The notes under the pieces: generated by a model
Told to the model about the DNA's origin: nothing
Database searches by the model: none
What the model saw: only the letters and a program-made list of their open reading frames with translations
Position numbers and translations under genes: made by a program
Assembly (NCBI GenBank): GCA_963848115.1
Contig: CAWKCP010000006.1
Location: forward strand, 62,001-126,000
Reading direction: 5' to 3'
DNA from: JAWKOK01 sp963848115
GTDB lineage: Bacteria > Chloroflexota > Anaerolineae > Caldilineales > Caldilineaceae
Length of the DNA: 64,000 nt
Part shown: piece after piece, positions 10,487 through 20,223 of the stretch
Layout of the letters: each line of letters starts with the position of its first letter
How positions within the stretch are numbered: position 1 is the first letter of the stretch

Positions 10487-10620
10487 TGCTTGCTGCGTGA
10501 GGTGGTTGAAGCGCAGGCCATGTCGATCGAATTCGGCACTTTGCTGATCGTATAGAGTCTGACTCTTGTCAGCGACTTGTCGATGCCCGAGACCTCACGC
10601 AGCAAGCAGCAAGCAGCAGA
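10487..10620. repeat. Inverted-repeat element, family C
   Basis: The left arm GATGCTTGCTGCGTGAGGTG and right arm CGAGACCTCACGCAGCAAGC (followed by more AGCAAGC) are inverted copies. The core of about 90 bp has no ORF. Confidence 0.6.
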
Positions 10621-10652
10621 CCACCAACCCAGAACCCAACGAAGAGGATCCC

Positions 10653-11816
10653 ATGACAACCAACCAACTCCACATCGGCATGATCGGCGTCAGCGGGCGC
10701 GGCGGGCTGTGGCGACACTGGCATCATCCCGAAGGACGCTCGCTTGTGGTGGCCGGCGCGGATATCAACCCGGCCTATCGTCAGGGATTTGTGGAGGAAC
10801 ATGGCGGCGATCCCTTCGTCACCGACGACTATCGGCGATCTGTTGGCACGGCCGGACACTCGACGCCATCGCCATCACCACGCCGGACTATTGCCATGAG
10901 GAACATGCACTGGCTGCGCTGGAAGCAGGCAAGCATGTCTTCTGCGAGAAGCCCATGGCCATCACCATCGAAGGCTGTGATCGCATTCTGGAAGCCTGGC
11001 GAACCTCGGGCGTACGCCTGATGATCGGCTTCAACATGCGCTATATGAACATGTTTCGCGTCATGAAGGAGATCGTTGATTCAGGGCGCCATCGGCGAGA
11101 TCAAGGCGGTCTGGGTGCGCCACTTTGTGGGCCGGGGCAGCGAGTTCTACTACCACGACTGGCACGCTACCCGCGCCAATGGCACCTCGCTGCTGCTACA
11201 AAAGGGATCCCACGACATCGACATGATCCACTGGATCACCGGCCGCTACACGAAGCGCACGTCGGCATTCGGCAGTCTCGACTTCTTCGGCGGGGACAAG
11301 CCCGACGATCTCATCTGTCCCACCTGCCCGGAACGGGGAACCTGCACCGAGTACGTCGACTCGACGCGGCGCAACCAGTGCGCCTTCCGCCGCGAAGTTG
11401 ACGTGGAGGACAATCAGGTGATGATCATGGAGTTGGAAGGCGGCATCAAAGCCTCCTACACCCAGTGTCACTTCACGCCCGACTACCACCGAAACTACAC
11501 CTTCATCGGTACCGAAGGTCGGCTCGAAAACTCGGAGCCGGAGATGAAGGTCTGGGTCAAGACCCGGCGTTCCAACAGCGATCGCGACCTGGCCGACCGC
11601 ACCTATGACATCAAGCCCAGCAGCGGCGGCCACGGCGGAGCCGATCCGGTCATCTGCCGGGACTTCGTCGACATGTGTTTGGACGGCAAGGAGCCGGTGG
11701 CCACGCCGCTGGCCGGGCGCATGAGCGTCGCCGCCGGCGTCTGCGCGGCCGAGTCCATGCGCAATGGGGGTACACCGGTGGATGTGCCGGGGCTGCCGGA
11801 GGGGTTTGGAGGATGA
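10653..11816 (+). pseudogene. Gfo/Idh/MocA-family oxidoreductase with three frameshifts
   Basis: Repaired length is about 387 residues. It starts MTTNQLHIGMIGVSGRGG at 10653 behind GAAGAGGATCCC. Three single-base insertions are inferred: near 10835 (DDYR to DLLARPD), near 10859 (PD to DAIAITTPDY) and near 11083 (DSG to AIGEIKAVW). Together they restore the original frame. The EKP motif (FCEKPMAI) is in the middle segment. The C-terminal half has a cysteine cluster (CPTCPERGTC) and the dimerisation sheet. Three compensating insertions in one gene mean either decay or poor local sequence quality. When intact it would be an NAD-dependent sugar dehydrogenase. Confidence 0.8.
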
Positions 11817-11899
11817 AAAGAAGTCCACCAGTTGCAGGCCGGTAGCACTTTTCTACGGTACCGGATGCTGAATCTCGGCTAAGAAGTGCGAAAGCCGGC

Positions 11900-11923
11900 G
11901 GCAACGGGCCTAGGCCCGTTGCC
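11900..11923. repeat. Perfect 24-bp palindrome
   Basis: GGCAACGGGCCT is followed directly by AGGCCCGTTGCC. It overlaps the upstream edge of the HEAT remnant and could form a strong hairpin. No T-tract follows. Confidence 0.6.
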
Positions 11924-11927
11924 ACCG

Positions 11928-12053
11928 GTCTACCGAGACGAGACCGTCTTCCAGCTACTGACCCGCGTGCTCGACGAAGATGCGGATGAAGCGGTGCGCG
12001 ACGCAGCGTACGGGGCACTGCTGCGGCTAGCAGCCGCGCCGGAGGGGGAGTGA
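11928..12053 (+). pseudogene. C-terminal remnant of a HEAT-repeat protein
   Basis: Forty-one codons (VYRDETVFQLLTRVLDEDAD, then EAVRDAAYGALLRLAA) end at a TGA. The helix-turn-helix spacing and VRDAAYGAL pattern are those of HEAT/PBS-lyase repeats. Nothing upstream continues it, so it is a stub left after a deletion. Confidence 0.45.
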
Positions 12054-12172
12054 GGGGAGAGGTCCACAAAATAGCAGTCGGAGCAGAGGTTTCCAGGACA
12101 CCTCCCGGAGGTCGGGTTTCCATATACACACAACGGCCTAAAGATCTGTTTATTGTTCTGACCTTCTCTTGC

Positions 12173-12537
12173 TCAATCGAGGGGAAGAAAACGCACGCGA
12201 ACGGCATCATCGGTCACGCTGATCAGCGCTCCATCGAGCAGTTCTTGTGAGAATCGGCTGATGATGTCGAGGATCTGCGTGTTGACATTCTCGTGTCGCA
12301 TATTGGTCAAGCGAAACGTGACGACGCTGGGGAGACTCAACTGACTCAGGGCCACAATTCGTCCGAAGTCCAGATCGTGGGTGAGTATTATCCGATTTTC
12401 GTCTTTGGCCTTTCAACGATCAGTGGATCTGGAAGTCGCTGCAACTGTTGTTCTCGGAGGTGAACAGCGTCGTGGCCAATCGAGCGCAGAGTTCCGGCCG
12501 TCGGGACGGCAAGGCCCATGTCTAGCAGGAATTTCAT
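12173..12537 (-). pseudogene. DUF5615 (PIN-like) toxin with one frameshift
   Basis: Toxin component of a DUF433/DUF5615 pair, about 121 residues after repair. The start (MKFLLDMGLAVPTAGTLRSI) has the PIN-like acidic residue at D6. After VERAKDENRII comes LTHDLDFGRIVAL with the second acidic cluster. One missing G near 12410 (AGGCC where AGGGCC is expected) splits these halves. Without it the reading stops at IG. The start overlaps the DUF433 stop as ATGA, the classic coupled arrangement. Function as an RNase is inferred from the PIN-like fold. Confidence 0.72.
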
Positions 12538-12770
12538 GCTGCGCTATTCAGTGGTGCATAGACCGCATCATCGGCAGTCCATGCCGCGTATTGCAACGCC
12601 TGCCGAATATCTTCAGGCTCCAGGTCCGGATAATCCTCGATGATCTCTTCGACCGTCATACCGTTGGCCACAAGATTGACAACGAGTGAGACTGAAATAC
12701 GCATTACGCGAATGCACGCCTTCCCGCCCAAAACCATGGGATCGGCTGTAATGCGATCGTAACCAAACAT
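12534..12770 (-). CDS. DUF433-family antitoxin
   Basis: A 78-residue protein starting MFGYDRITADPMVLGGKACI. The family hallmark, GK(A/P)xIR near residue 16, is followed by a helix-turn-helix (MTVEEIIEDYPDLEPEDIRQ) and the C-terminal ALQYAAW. AGAGGA lies 8 nt before the ATG at 12770; a longer reading from 12830 is unlikely. It is expected to neutralise the adjacent DUF5615 toxin and bind its own promoter. Confidence 0.85.
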   Translation of the reverse strand: MFGYDRITADPMVLGGKACIRVMRISVSLVVNLVANGMTVEEIIEDYPDLEPEDIRQALQYAAWTADDAVYAPLNSAA

Positions 12771-12837
12771 AACAAAGTCCTCTCCGTGATGCAACGAAAA
12801 ACAGACCATTCCGCTCCAGCATGTCAACATTGTATCA

Positions 12838-13205
12838 CAGTCTGCTTACTGCTTTCTCGTGGTCAATCAATCTCGAACTTGGTGTGGTAGCGCTTACTTC
12901 AACGTTGCCCGCTACGGTAAACACCCCATGAACCAGCACGCCCTTGGCCACCAGATCTTGCAGATCTCTTGTCGCCGCCGGCCGGGGTGCCCTGGTCAGG
13001 CGAATGTAGTTTCCAACGCTCAGCCCGCCTTAGAATCCGTCGGGGTCCTCGCAGAACATACGCTCCAGTGCCGTCTCCTGTCGCTCATTGAGCACGCCGC
13101 GCAGGCGGTCATATAGCTTGCTCTTCTCATCGGGTTTGGGCTTGCCGATAGGACGCAAGCCTTCGACAGGCTCGATAACCCGCTGCGCTCCGATTCCCCG
13201 GCATG
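12838..13205 (-). pseudogene. C-terminal remnant of a Fic-family protein
   Basis: The minus strand reads KLYDRLRGVLNERQETALER, then MFCEDPDGF, stop, GGLSVGNYIRLTRAPRPAAT and RDLQDLVAKGVLV. This is the winged-helix tail typical of Fic (AMP-transferase) proteins, where GFEGG is expected. GAA to TAA would explain the internal stop. The catalytic HPFxxGNGR core is absent. It is a dead fragment. Confidence 0.6.
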
Positions 13206-13225
13206 AGCTATAAATGGCAGCGCTT

Positions 13226-16012
13226 TCAGTCGGTCGAAGAGCGGATCGTCAGCATCTCCTCTGCTAACGCCTCGATTGGCCGCTCTTCACCTTTGCGGTT
13301 CGCCAATCCATCCTGCAACAGGTCGTCCCCATCTTGCCACTGACGGAGCAGATCGTTTGCGCGCTTGCGCGTGTCGGCTCGACAGTCGTTGTAGGTCTGG
13401 AGAAGCGTGACGATTTCCAGCGCACTGGAAGTTCGGTCTTCACGGGATAGTGGAATCGCATCCTTCGGCAAAGGCCCATCTTGTTTCAGCGCACAATCGC
13501 TGATCAGCAGCATGGCCCATGCGATCAGGTAGGAAGCAAGATCGTGGCGATTGTTGGTCGCCAGCATGGCTGCAGTCTCCTGAGGCAGATAGCGCATAGC
13601 CTCTGCGTAAGCCCCTGCACCAACTTGAATCTGCGCGGTCCAATAGGTGTCGCGAATGTTCGGACGGTCATCCAGGAGTTGTTTGGCTTCGGCATAGGAG
13701 CCTGCATCCGCGTGGATGCCGCAGAGTAAGTTCACGCTGGTTGAGACCTCCACCTCATAGCCAAGATCCTGCATGCGTTCCATACGCTCGACCATTAACT
13801 TCATAGCCCGATCCAGGTCTCCTTGAGACCAGGCAACCAGGCCGAGGCCGCCGACGCCCTTCACAATCACAAACTGATTGTCGATGTCGCGTGCGATGGT
13901 TAGGCATTGCTGATAGCACCGCTCTGAATCATCAAACCGGCCAAGCTTCCAATAAATGGATGCGGTTCGATCGAGCGCCTCTGCTGTTCTGGACAGATCA
14001 CCGAGACCACGGAAGAGATGTAGGCTCTCCTCGACAAGTCGCTGACCGCGCTTGTAGTCGCCGGCCAGATAGAGATAGGCATAGCCAAGAACTGTCGATG
14101 TTTTGGCCACGCCTGCGGCATCCTCCAGTTTTCGATAGATCGAGAGCGCTGCATTCAAATTCTCGATGGCGCCGTCAGCATCGCCCAAATGGCCGGCGAT
14201 CGTGCCGATCACAAAGAGGCAGAGCGCCTGCTCGGGCAGGCTCCCTATGCGTCGGGCATCGGTTAGGGCAGGGGCCAACAATACCAGCGCCTTTTTATGG
14301 CAGCCCCGGGCGGCAGCAAACTGAGCCCTGCGCGCGACCAGGGCAATCTGTGCCGCCAATTGATCATCCGTCAGCGTTGTTTCGTCTAACCGATCCAGCG
14401 CCTGGGCGGTCATACGTTCACCGTCCTCGTAGCGACCTCGCGTCCAGAGGTAGCGAAAGAGTGCGGTCAACGCCAGGTTCAACTCATCCAGGCGACTATG
14501 CCGACTTGCGTAGGCCCAGGCTATTCGGATGTTGTCCATCTCATCCTGAACCTCCGCCAGCACACGCTTCTGCTCCGGTCCGGCGACGGACAGACGGCGT
14601 TCCTTCAGAAATGCCATATAGACATCGCAGTGTCGCGCCTGAGCGGAGGCCAGCTCGGCAGGATGGCTGGCGAGCTTCTCTGCGGCCAGTTGCCGCAACA
14701 GCGAATGGATACGGTAGCGCCCGTCGTGCATGTGTTGCAAGACCGACTTCTCCACGAGTGAAGCCAACATCCGCAGTGAAGCTTCCGCCACCTGCTCAGC
14801 TGCCTCTGCGCGGCATCCGCCTGCAAAGATGGAAAGGCGGCGGAAAACCTGTTGCTCCTCGCTTGAAAGATAGTGCCAAGTTTGGTCAAGCACAACACGC
14901 ATACTGCGATGCCGGGGCGGAATATTGCGCAACGAGGTCGAGAGAAAGTCCAGGCTCTGCGCCAGTTCCTCTGCAACCTGTTCACAGGAAAGCGCTTTCA
15001 ACCACGCGGCAGCAAGCTCGATCCCCAAGGGTACGCCGTCTACGAGTCGGCAAATCTGTTCCACATGCACGCGGTCGCGCGCCAAGCTAAATCCGGGGTT
15101 TGCACGAATTGCAGACTGTTGAAATAGCTGAACCGCATCAGCGACCGCATCAGCGACCGCATCGGCGACCGCATCGGCGATTTCACCGTCCGCGGCGTCA
15201 GAAAGGGTTCCGTCCGACTCCGTTACGTCCAGGCCATCCAAAGGATGAAACCATTCCTGCTGAAGATTGAGCGCCTCACGCGATGTGGCCAAGATCTTGA
15301 CCCGGGGTGCGCTCGCCACGAGCGCCTCGACGCTATTCCCCACCAACAGCTGATCGGCATTGTCCAGAATCAGTAGTAATCGCTTGTTGGCCAGATAGCT
15401 CCGTAGCTGGTCAGTCTGATCCTGTTGCTCCTGGAAAGCAAACTGCAACGCCGCCGCAATGGCCGGAATGACCAGATTGGCATTAGCCAACCCGTCCAGG
15501 GGAACAAAGAAGACGCCATCCGCAAACAACTCGTTCTGCTCCAGCGCGAGTTCGCCGAGATGAATCGCCAGGCGCGTCTTGCCGAAGCCACCCAATCCGA
15601 CCAGGGTCAACAACCGGCAAGCGGGATCGCCCAGCTGCGAAGAAAGCTGGGCCACCTCTTGCCGCCGACCGATGAACGGCGTTGGCGGCAACGGTAGGTT
15701 TGAGAGACGACGCAATTGGCTCTCGCCCGGCGGGGAATCTAGCGGTTGGTCGGTCAACGACATCCGATCGGTCGCTTGTTCGCCCAGTGCCGTCGCCAAA
15801 AATTGCTGGCGTTCACTGTCGAGGATGGCCAGATTGTCAGCCAGCAGGCCGGCCATCTGGCGAGAGGGTCTTCGCTCGTCTCGTTCGATCTTGGAAATGG
15901 TGACGGTGGCGCAGCCGACCTGGCGCGCCAAATTGGCCTGGGTGAGATCCAGGGCAAGCCGTTGACGTCGAATCCAGTAGCCAAATGAGGCAGTTGTGTC
16001 GGTTGGGGGCAT
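13226..16012 (-). CDS. HTH-NB-ARC-TPR STAND regulator
   Basis: Large signal-transduction ATPase of about 928 residues. The N-terminus is an XRE helix-turn-helix (RRQRLALDLTQANLARQVG, then KIERDERRPS, residues about 15-65). An NB-ARC NTPase follows, with P-loop GLGGFGKTRLA near 150, Walker B LLLILDNAD near 215, sensor LATSREAL, and GxP-type VDGVPLGIELAAAWLK. A long alpha-solenoid of TPR-like repeats occupies about 470-900. Such proteins oligomerise on ligand binding to switch DNA binding or an effector; the ligand is unknown. The start at 16012 has AGGA 9 nt upstream; the ATG at 16021 lacks spacing. A (ADAV)4 tract near residue 280 comes from a 12-bp tandem repeat. It is surrounded by broken toxin-like genes. 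Confidence 0.88.
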   Translation of the reverse strand: MPPTDTTASFGYWIRRQRLALDLTQANLARQVGCATVTISKIERDERRPSRQMAGLLADNLAILDSERQQFLATALGEQATDRMSLTDQPLDSPPGESQLRRLSNLPLPPTPFIGRRQEVAQLSSQLGDPACRLLTLVGLGGFGKTRLAIHLGELALEQNELFADGVFFVPLDGLANANLVIPAIAAALQFAFQEQQDQTDQLRSYLANKRLLLILDNADQLLVGNSVEALVASAPRVKILATSREALNLQQEWFHPLDGLDVTESDGTLSDAADGEIADAVADAVADAVADAVQLFQQSAIRANPGFSLARDRVHVEQICRLVDGVPLGIELAAAWLKALSCEQVAEELAQSLDFLSTSLRNIPPRHRSMRVVLDQTWHYLSSEEQQVFRRLSIFAGGCRAEAAEQVAEASLRMLASLVEKSVLQHMHDGRYRIHSLLRQLAAEKLASHPAELASAQARHCDVYMAFLKERRLSVAGPEQKRVLAEVQDEMDNIRIAWAYASRHSRLDELNLALTALFRYLWTRGRYEDGERMTAQALDRLDETTLTDDQLAAQIALVARRAQFAAARGCHKKALVLLAPALTDARRIGSLPEQALCLFVIGTIAGHLGDADGAIENLNAALSIYRKLEDAAGVAKTSTVLGYAYLYLAGDYKRGQRLVEESLHLFRGLGDLSRTAEALDRTASIYWKLGRFDDSERCYQQCLTIARDIDNQFVIVKGVGGLGLVAWSQGDLDRAMKLMVERMERMQDLGYEVEVSTSVNLLCGIHADAGSYAEAKQLLDDRPNIRDTYWTAQIQVGAGAYAEAMRYLPQETAAMLATNNRHDLASYLIAWAMLLISDCALKQDGPLPKDAIPLSREDRTSSALEIVTLLQTYNDCRADTRKRANDLLRQWQDGDDLLQDGLANRKGEERPIEALAEEMLTIRSSTD
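15132..15179. repeat. Four tandem copies of a 12-bp unit inside the STAND gene
   Basis: ACCGCATCAGCG occurs twice, then ACCGCATCGGCG twice. It encodes four ADAV units just before QLFQQSA, where relatives usually have a single DAVxLF. Confidence 0.8.
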
Positions 16013-16577
16013 GCGCTTCATTCCTGTATCAATCGTGTACCAGTTTGTCGTACCCACTGGAAGGCCAAATGGATTTTAATGGACACATCCCGATTGCACA
16101 AGCGATTTGCAGGAGCCGGGAGACTAGATGGGGCGATAGACAGACTATCGCAACCGGCAGCGAACGTAGGTGCGACACAGTTCAAAGGAGGAAACAAATC
16201 GAAGGCTCAGCGATTGCGCCGGTCGTCAGTGCACGGCAGTTCAGCCCTTCGTACCATGAGAGTGGTCCGGGCCAGATCGAGGCTGTTCAAACAACCGGAG
16301 CCGAGATTGAACCGCAATGGGGGGCCGACCGTGATCGAGATGATCCGGAGTTGGTATATGGCCGCTAATTCCTCGATGAGCCAGCAGGTTGAGGATTCGC
16401 AGCGATCTCAGCCCTAGCTGAAGAGAACGCCTCGACCGAGATCCCCTTCTTGGTCGAGGCGTTGTTGGTTATCATGCGCATTCCACTCACCACTCTGTAC
16501 GCGTGGTTACTGGTTCGGACGTAACCAATCAGAGATAATGGCTTCACTGATACCTAAACCCTTTCGGAGATATGCTC
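16013..16577. other. Intergenic region with a terminator-like hairpin
   Basis: No gene is recognised; the plus-strand ORFs show no known domain and overlap one another in different frames. A perfect 12-bp stem AACGCCTCGACC / GGTCGAGGCGTT spans 16426-16463 around a 14-nt loop. It has no T-tract on the plus strand, so whether it terminates transcription is open. Confidence 0.4.
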
Positions 16578-17015
16578 ATGACAACCACAGAGACCCCCCC
16601 AGACACACTTAGCGACAGCAAACCGTCCATCAGCGGCATCATCAAGAACGGCGCCATTGCCGGCGTGCTCGCCGTTGTCGTCAACGCCATTCTCTACTTC
16701 GGCGCAGCAGCCTTCGGCTGGTTTCCGGAAACCGTGCTGACACCGGCCGGCGTCCCAATCACGCTGGCGCCGGTGGTCTCACTATCGGTGGGCGCCGCCA
16801 TTGCCGGTACGGTCGGGTACCTGATCCTTTCCCGTTTTCTGAACCGGCAGAAGGCCAATCTCTGGTTCACGATCCTGGCTGTCATCGTGCTCGTCGTGAT
16901 GGCCATCACGCCGTTGCAGCTTCCGGGCGCACCGATGGGACAAGTTGTGACGTTGGAGATCATGCACCTTGTCGCCGGACTGCCGCTGATCTACTTCCTG
17001 CCGCGTTCGGCGTAG
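16578..17015 (+). CDS. Small four-helix membrane protein (DUF6069-like)
   Basis: A 145-residue integral membrane protein. The hydrophilic N-terminus of about 20 residues is followed by four hydrophobic segments (about 24-46, 60-82, 92-110 and 125-140). The pattern NGAIAGVLAVVVNAILYFGA, then TPAGVPITLAPV and MHLVAGLPLIYFLPR, fits the DUF6069 family, whose function is unknown. The ATG at 16578 is preceded by GGAG 8 nt upstream; an in-frame ATG two codons earlier is less well placed. It is on the plus strand and isolated, so no operon clue exists. Confidence 0.75.
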   Translation: MTTTETPPDTLSDSKPSISGIIKNGAIAGVLAVVVNAILYFGAAAFGWFPETVLTPAGVPITLAPVVSLSVGAAIAGTVGYLILSRFLNRQKANLWFTILAVIVLVVMAITPLQLPGAPMGQVVTLEIMHLVAGLPLIYFLPRSA

Positions 17016-17326
17016 GAGCAATTTACGGGGCGCCATCTGAATCGAAAAATCGAACGAAGATCAGTGGGCGCAGATCCCTGTTGAAGTCGAACGACAGCGA
17101 ATCTTCAGAATTGGTCAGTCAATCGCTAGCACCTGTCCCGTGCGCGCTGGTGCTTGCATGGCCATCGCCTCAGCCGGCGAGTGCCGTGCCTGACGCAGCG
17201 GGTTAGGCCATTCCAGAGAAATAAATAACCGTTGCAAGGAAATCTTTGCCTGGAATGGCTTGAGGCTTTGCCGACTCCCGTGTAGTCACTATTTTGGAAA
17301 AGCCTTAGGCTGATTCTGAGAAATAA
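17016..17326. other. Intergenic region next to the ISAzo13-type transposase
   Basis: No gene seen. GCCATTCCAG (about 17207) and CTGGAATGGC (about 17251) form an inverted repeat around about 35 bp. The sequence next to the transposase stop (AGCCTTAGGCTGATTCTGAG) weakly resembles the inverse of sequence at about 18640-18660, so this may contain the left end of the IS. No target duplication was resolved. Confidence 0.35.
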
Positions 17327-18060
17327 TTACCCCGGTTCGAGGGTCGCAGGCAGGATAGAAACAAACCATCGTTCAAGGCCGTCAAGGCGAATGAAGCGCT
17401 TTTCTAGTTGACTCATGGCGTCCTGAGTGAGTCGTTCTCCGGTCTCATAGATTCGGTCTGTGCGCTGAACTAACGGAGCACGAGAACGCCAGGTCAATGT
17501 CTTGGCAAACTCGATGGCAGTGTCGACACTATCAAGTAGGCTGCCATTCCAGTGTTGTTCGAGACCGCCCCAAACACGCTCAATGGGGTTGTACTTGCTA
17601 TGATAGGGTGGATAATGAGCCAACTGAACCGCCAATCGGGTTTGGTCGGCAAAGTGGGTAAGTCGGGCCATGAACTGGGTTCGTCGGCTATGGTTCTCTG
17701 GACCATTGTCGGCATTGATGAGTAAGGTTGCTACCTGTGGAAAACGAGCCGCAACCCTAGACCAAAAGTCTTCAATGCAGTCGACAATGAAATCGCTGGT
17801 GACACGAGATGTGGTCATGTAAAGATAGAGTTCTCCCTGCTCCGGCAGGTAGATGCCGAAAGGGGTCACTTTCTCCTCTGGTTTGAAGTCATGGTCAGAT
17901 GCCTTGACGATGATTCGTGTCTTTCCTTTGCGTGAATAGGGGCCGATTCGAACCGTTGCTTTTGCATCAAGGGAGATACGCAGTATCGTCTCGTCCTCTT
18001 CAGCCTCTTGGTGGACTTGGGCTAACTGCTCAAAGATTGCGTCGGTTTCCGGGACTTTTT
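17327..18060 (-). CDS. ISAzo13-type transposase, downstream phase (DDE catalytic domain)
   Basis: Read from the slippery site in the -1 frame: EKKVPETDAIFEQLAQVHQE, then DETILRISLDAKATVRIG, continuing without a stop to TLEPG at 17327. An internal ATG at 17869 (MTPFGIYLPEQGELYLYM) would give only 180 residues, missing the first catalytic aspartate. The fused form is therefore the likely active protein. Confidence 0.7.
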
Positions 18061-18516
18061 TTCAGGTTGACTCTTGCGCACGCCGCGTAAGCGATAGCCC
18101 ATCTCGTTGATGCGGGTGCGCAGACTCTCATCTTCAGGCAACTGCTGGTCCGTATAGCCTTTTTTCTCGACCAATTGCTTGCGCACTTCTTTGACTGTTA
18201 ACCGTGTGTAGAGCCGTTGGCTCTGAAAGGTCGGGTCTGTTTGGCTTTGGCCATCTAATATGGCTCGCATGTCTTGTCGCAGTTCTGGTAAACTGACTTC
18301 AGTTGGGTTGCGACCTCGAGCAGCAAAATTGTCAATACAAATAATGCCACTCTCCAACTCATGCCGGCCTTTACGGATCGTCTTGCGATCCCAGCCCAAT
18401 TCACGTTCAACCAAACGTTGCCCGCCACGACCCAGCGATTTTACGATTCGAGCCATAAACAGTCGCCGATCGCTTCCTTTCAACTGCTTGGCTGTTTCGA
18501 TATACGTCTCTTTCAA
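18022..18516 (-). CDS. ISAzo13-type transposase, upstream phase
   Basis: A 164-residue product that covers the N-terminal DNA-binding part (ARIVKSLGRGGQRLVERELG) and the LTVKEVRKQLVEKKGYTD segment. It ends shortly after the slippery tract if no frameshift occurs (SQPEKKSRKPTQSLSS). In several IS families the short upstream product acts as a regulator and the fused product is the transposase. Whether that holds here is inference. Confidence 0.7.
   Translation of the reverse strand: MKETYIETAKQLKGSDRRLFMARIVKSLGRGGQRLVERELGWDRKTIRKGRHELESGIICIDNFAARGRNPTEVSLPELRQDMRAILDGQSQTDPTFQSQRLYTRLTVKEVRKQLVEKKGYTDQQLPEDESLRTRINEMGYRLRGVRKSQPEKKSRKPTQSLSS
18056..18062 (-). promoter_or_regulatory. Candidate -1 programmed frameshift site A_AAA_AAG
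   Basis: The minus strand reads CCT GAA AAA AAG TCC, so the heptamer A AAA AAG is in the exact zero-frame phasing of dnaX. A -1 slip gives GAA AAA AAA GTC CCG and enters the long catalytic frame. A simple one-base error in the A-tract is the alternative. Confidence 0.55.
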
Positions 18517-18665
18517 TTCGCCTCAGGCGATTGCCTGCCGGTTTGGATGCACTCAAAAAAGAAGAAGTGCTTGCCGGCGTCTGCTGCCAAAACCCAGCAC
18601 CCCACCTTTCAATTGAGTCGTCTCTTTGCTTTCGGTTCTTGAATTCCTTCTGGCTTAGGCTGTCC

Positions 18666-20156
<1,491 letters not shown>

Positions 20157-20223
20157 TGGGTCTGTTCCTTATATCATCTGTTCTCTATTATCTTGCTCGT
20201 AGGAATGTAAACAATCTCGGGTT

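Larger units (their letters stand above)
17327..18516 (-). mobile_element. ISAzo13-type insertion sequence (transposase body; ends unresolved)
   Basis: A two-phase transposase covers this span. The upstream phase (18022-18516) starts MKETYIETAKQLKGSDRRLF and has the HTH-like region RELGWDRKTIRKGRHELESG. The downstream phase (to 17327) carries a DDE set: D in ISLDAKA, D in LLINADNGPEN, and E in YHSKYNPIERVWG. This is the ISAzo13 pattern within the IS630-like group. The two phases are joined by a -1 shift at a seven-A tract (see next entry). Total about 396 residues. It lies just downstream of the island I DUF5060 gene. Confidence 0.8.
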
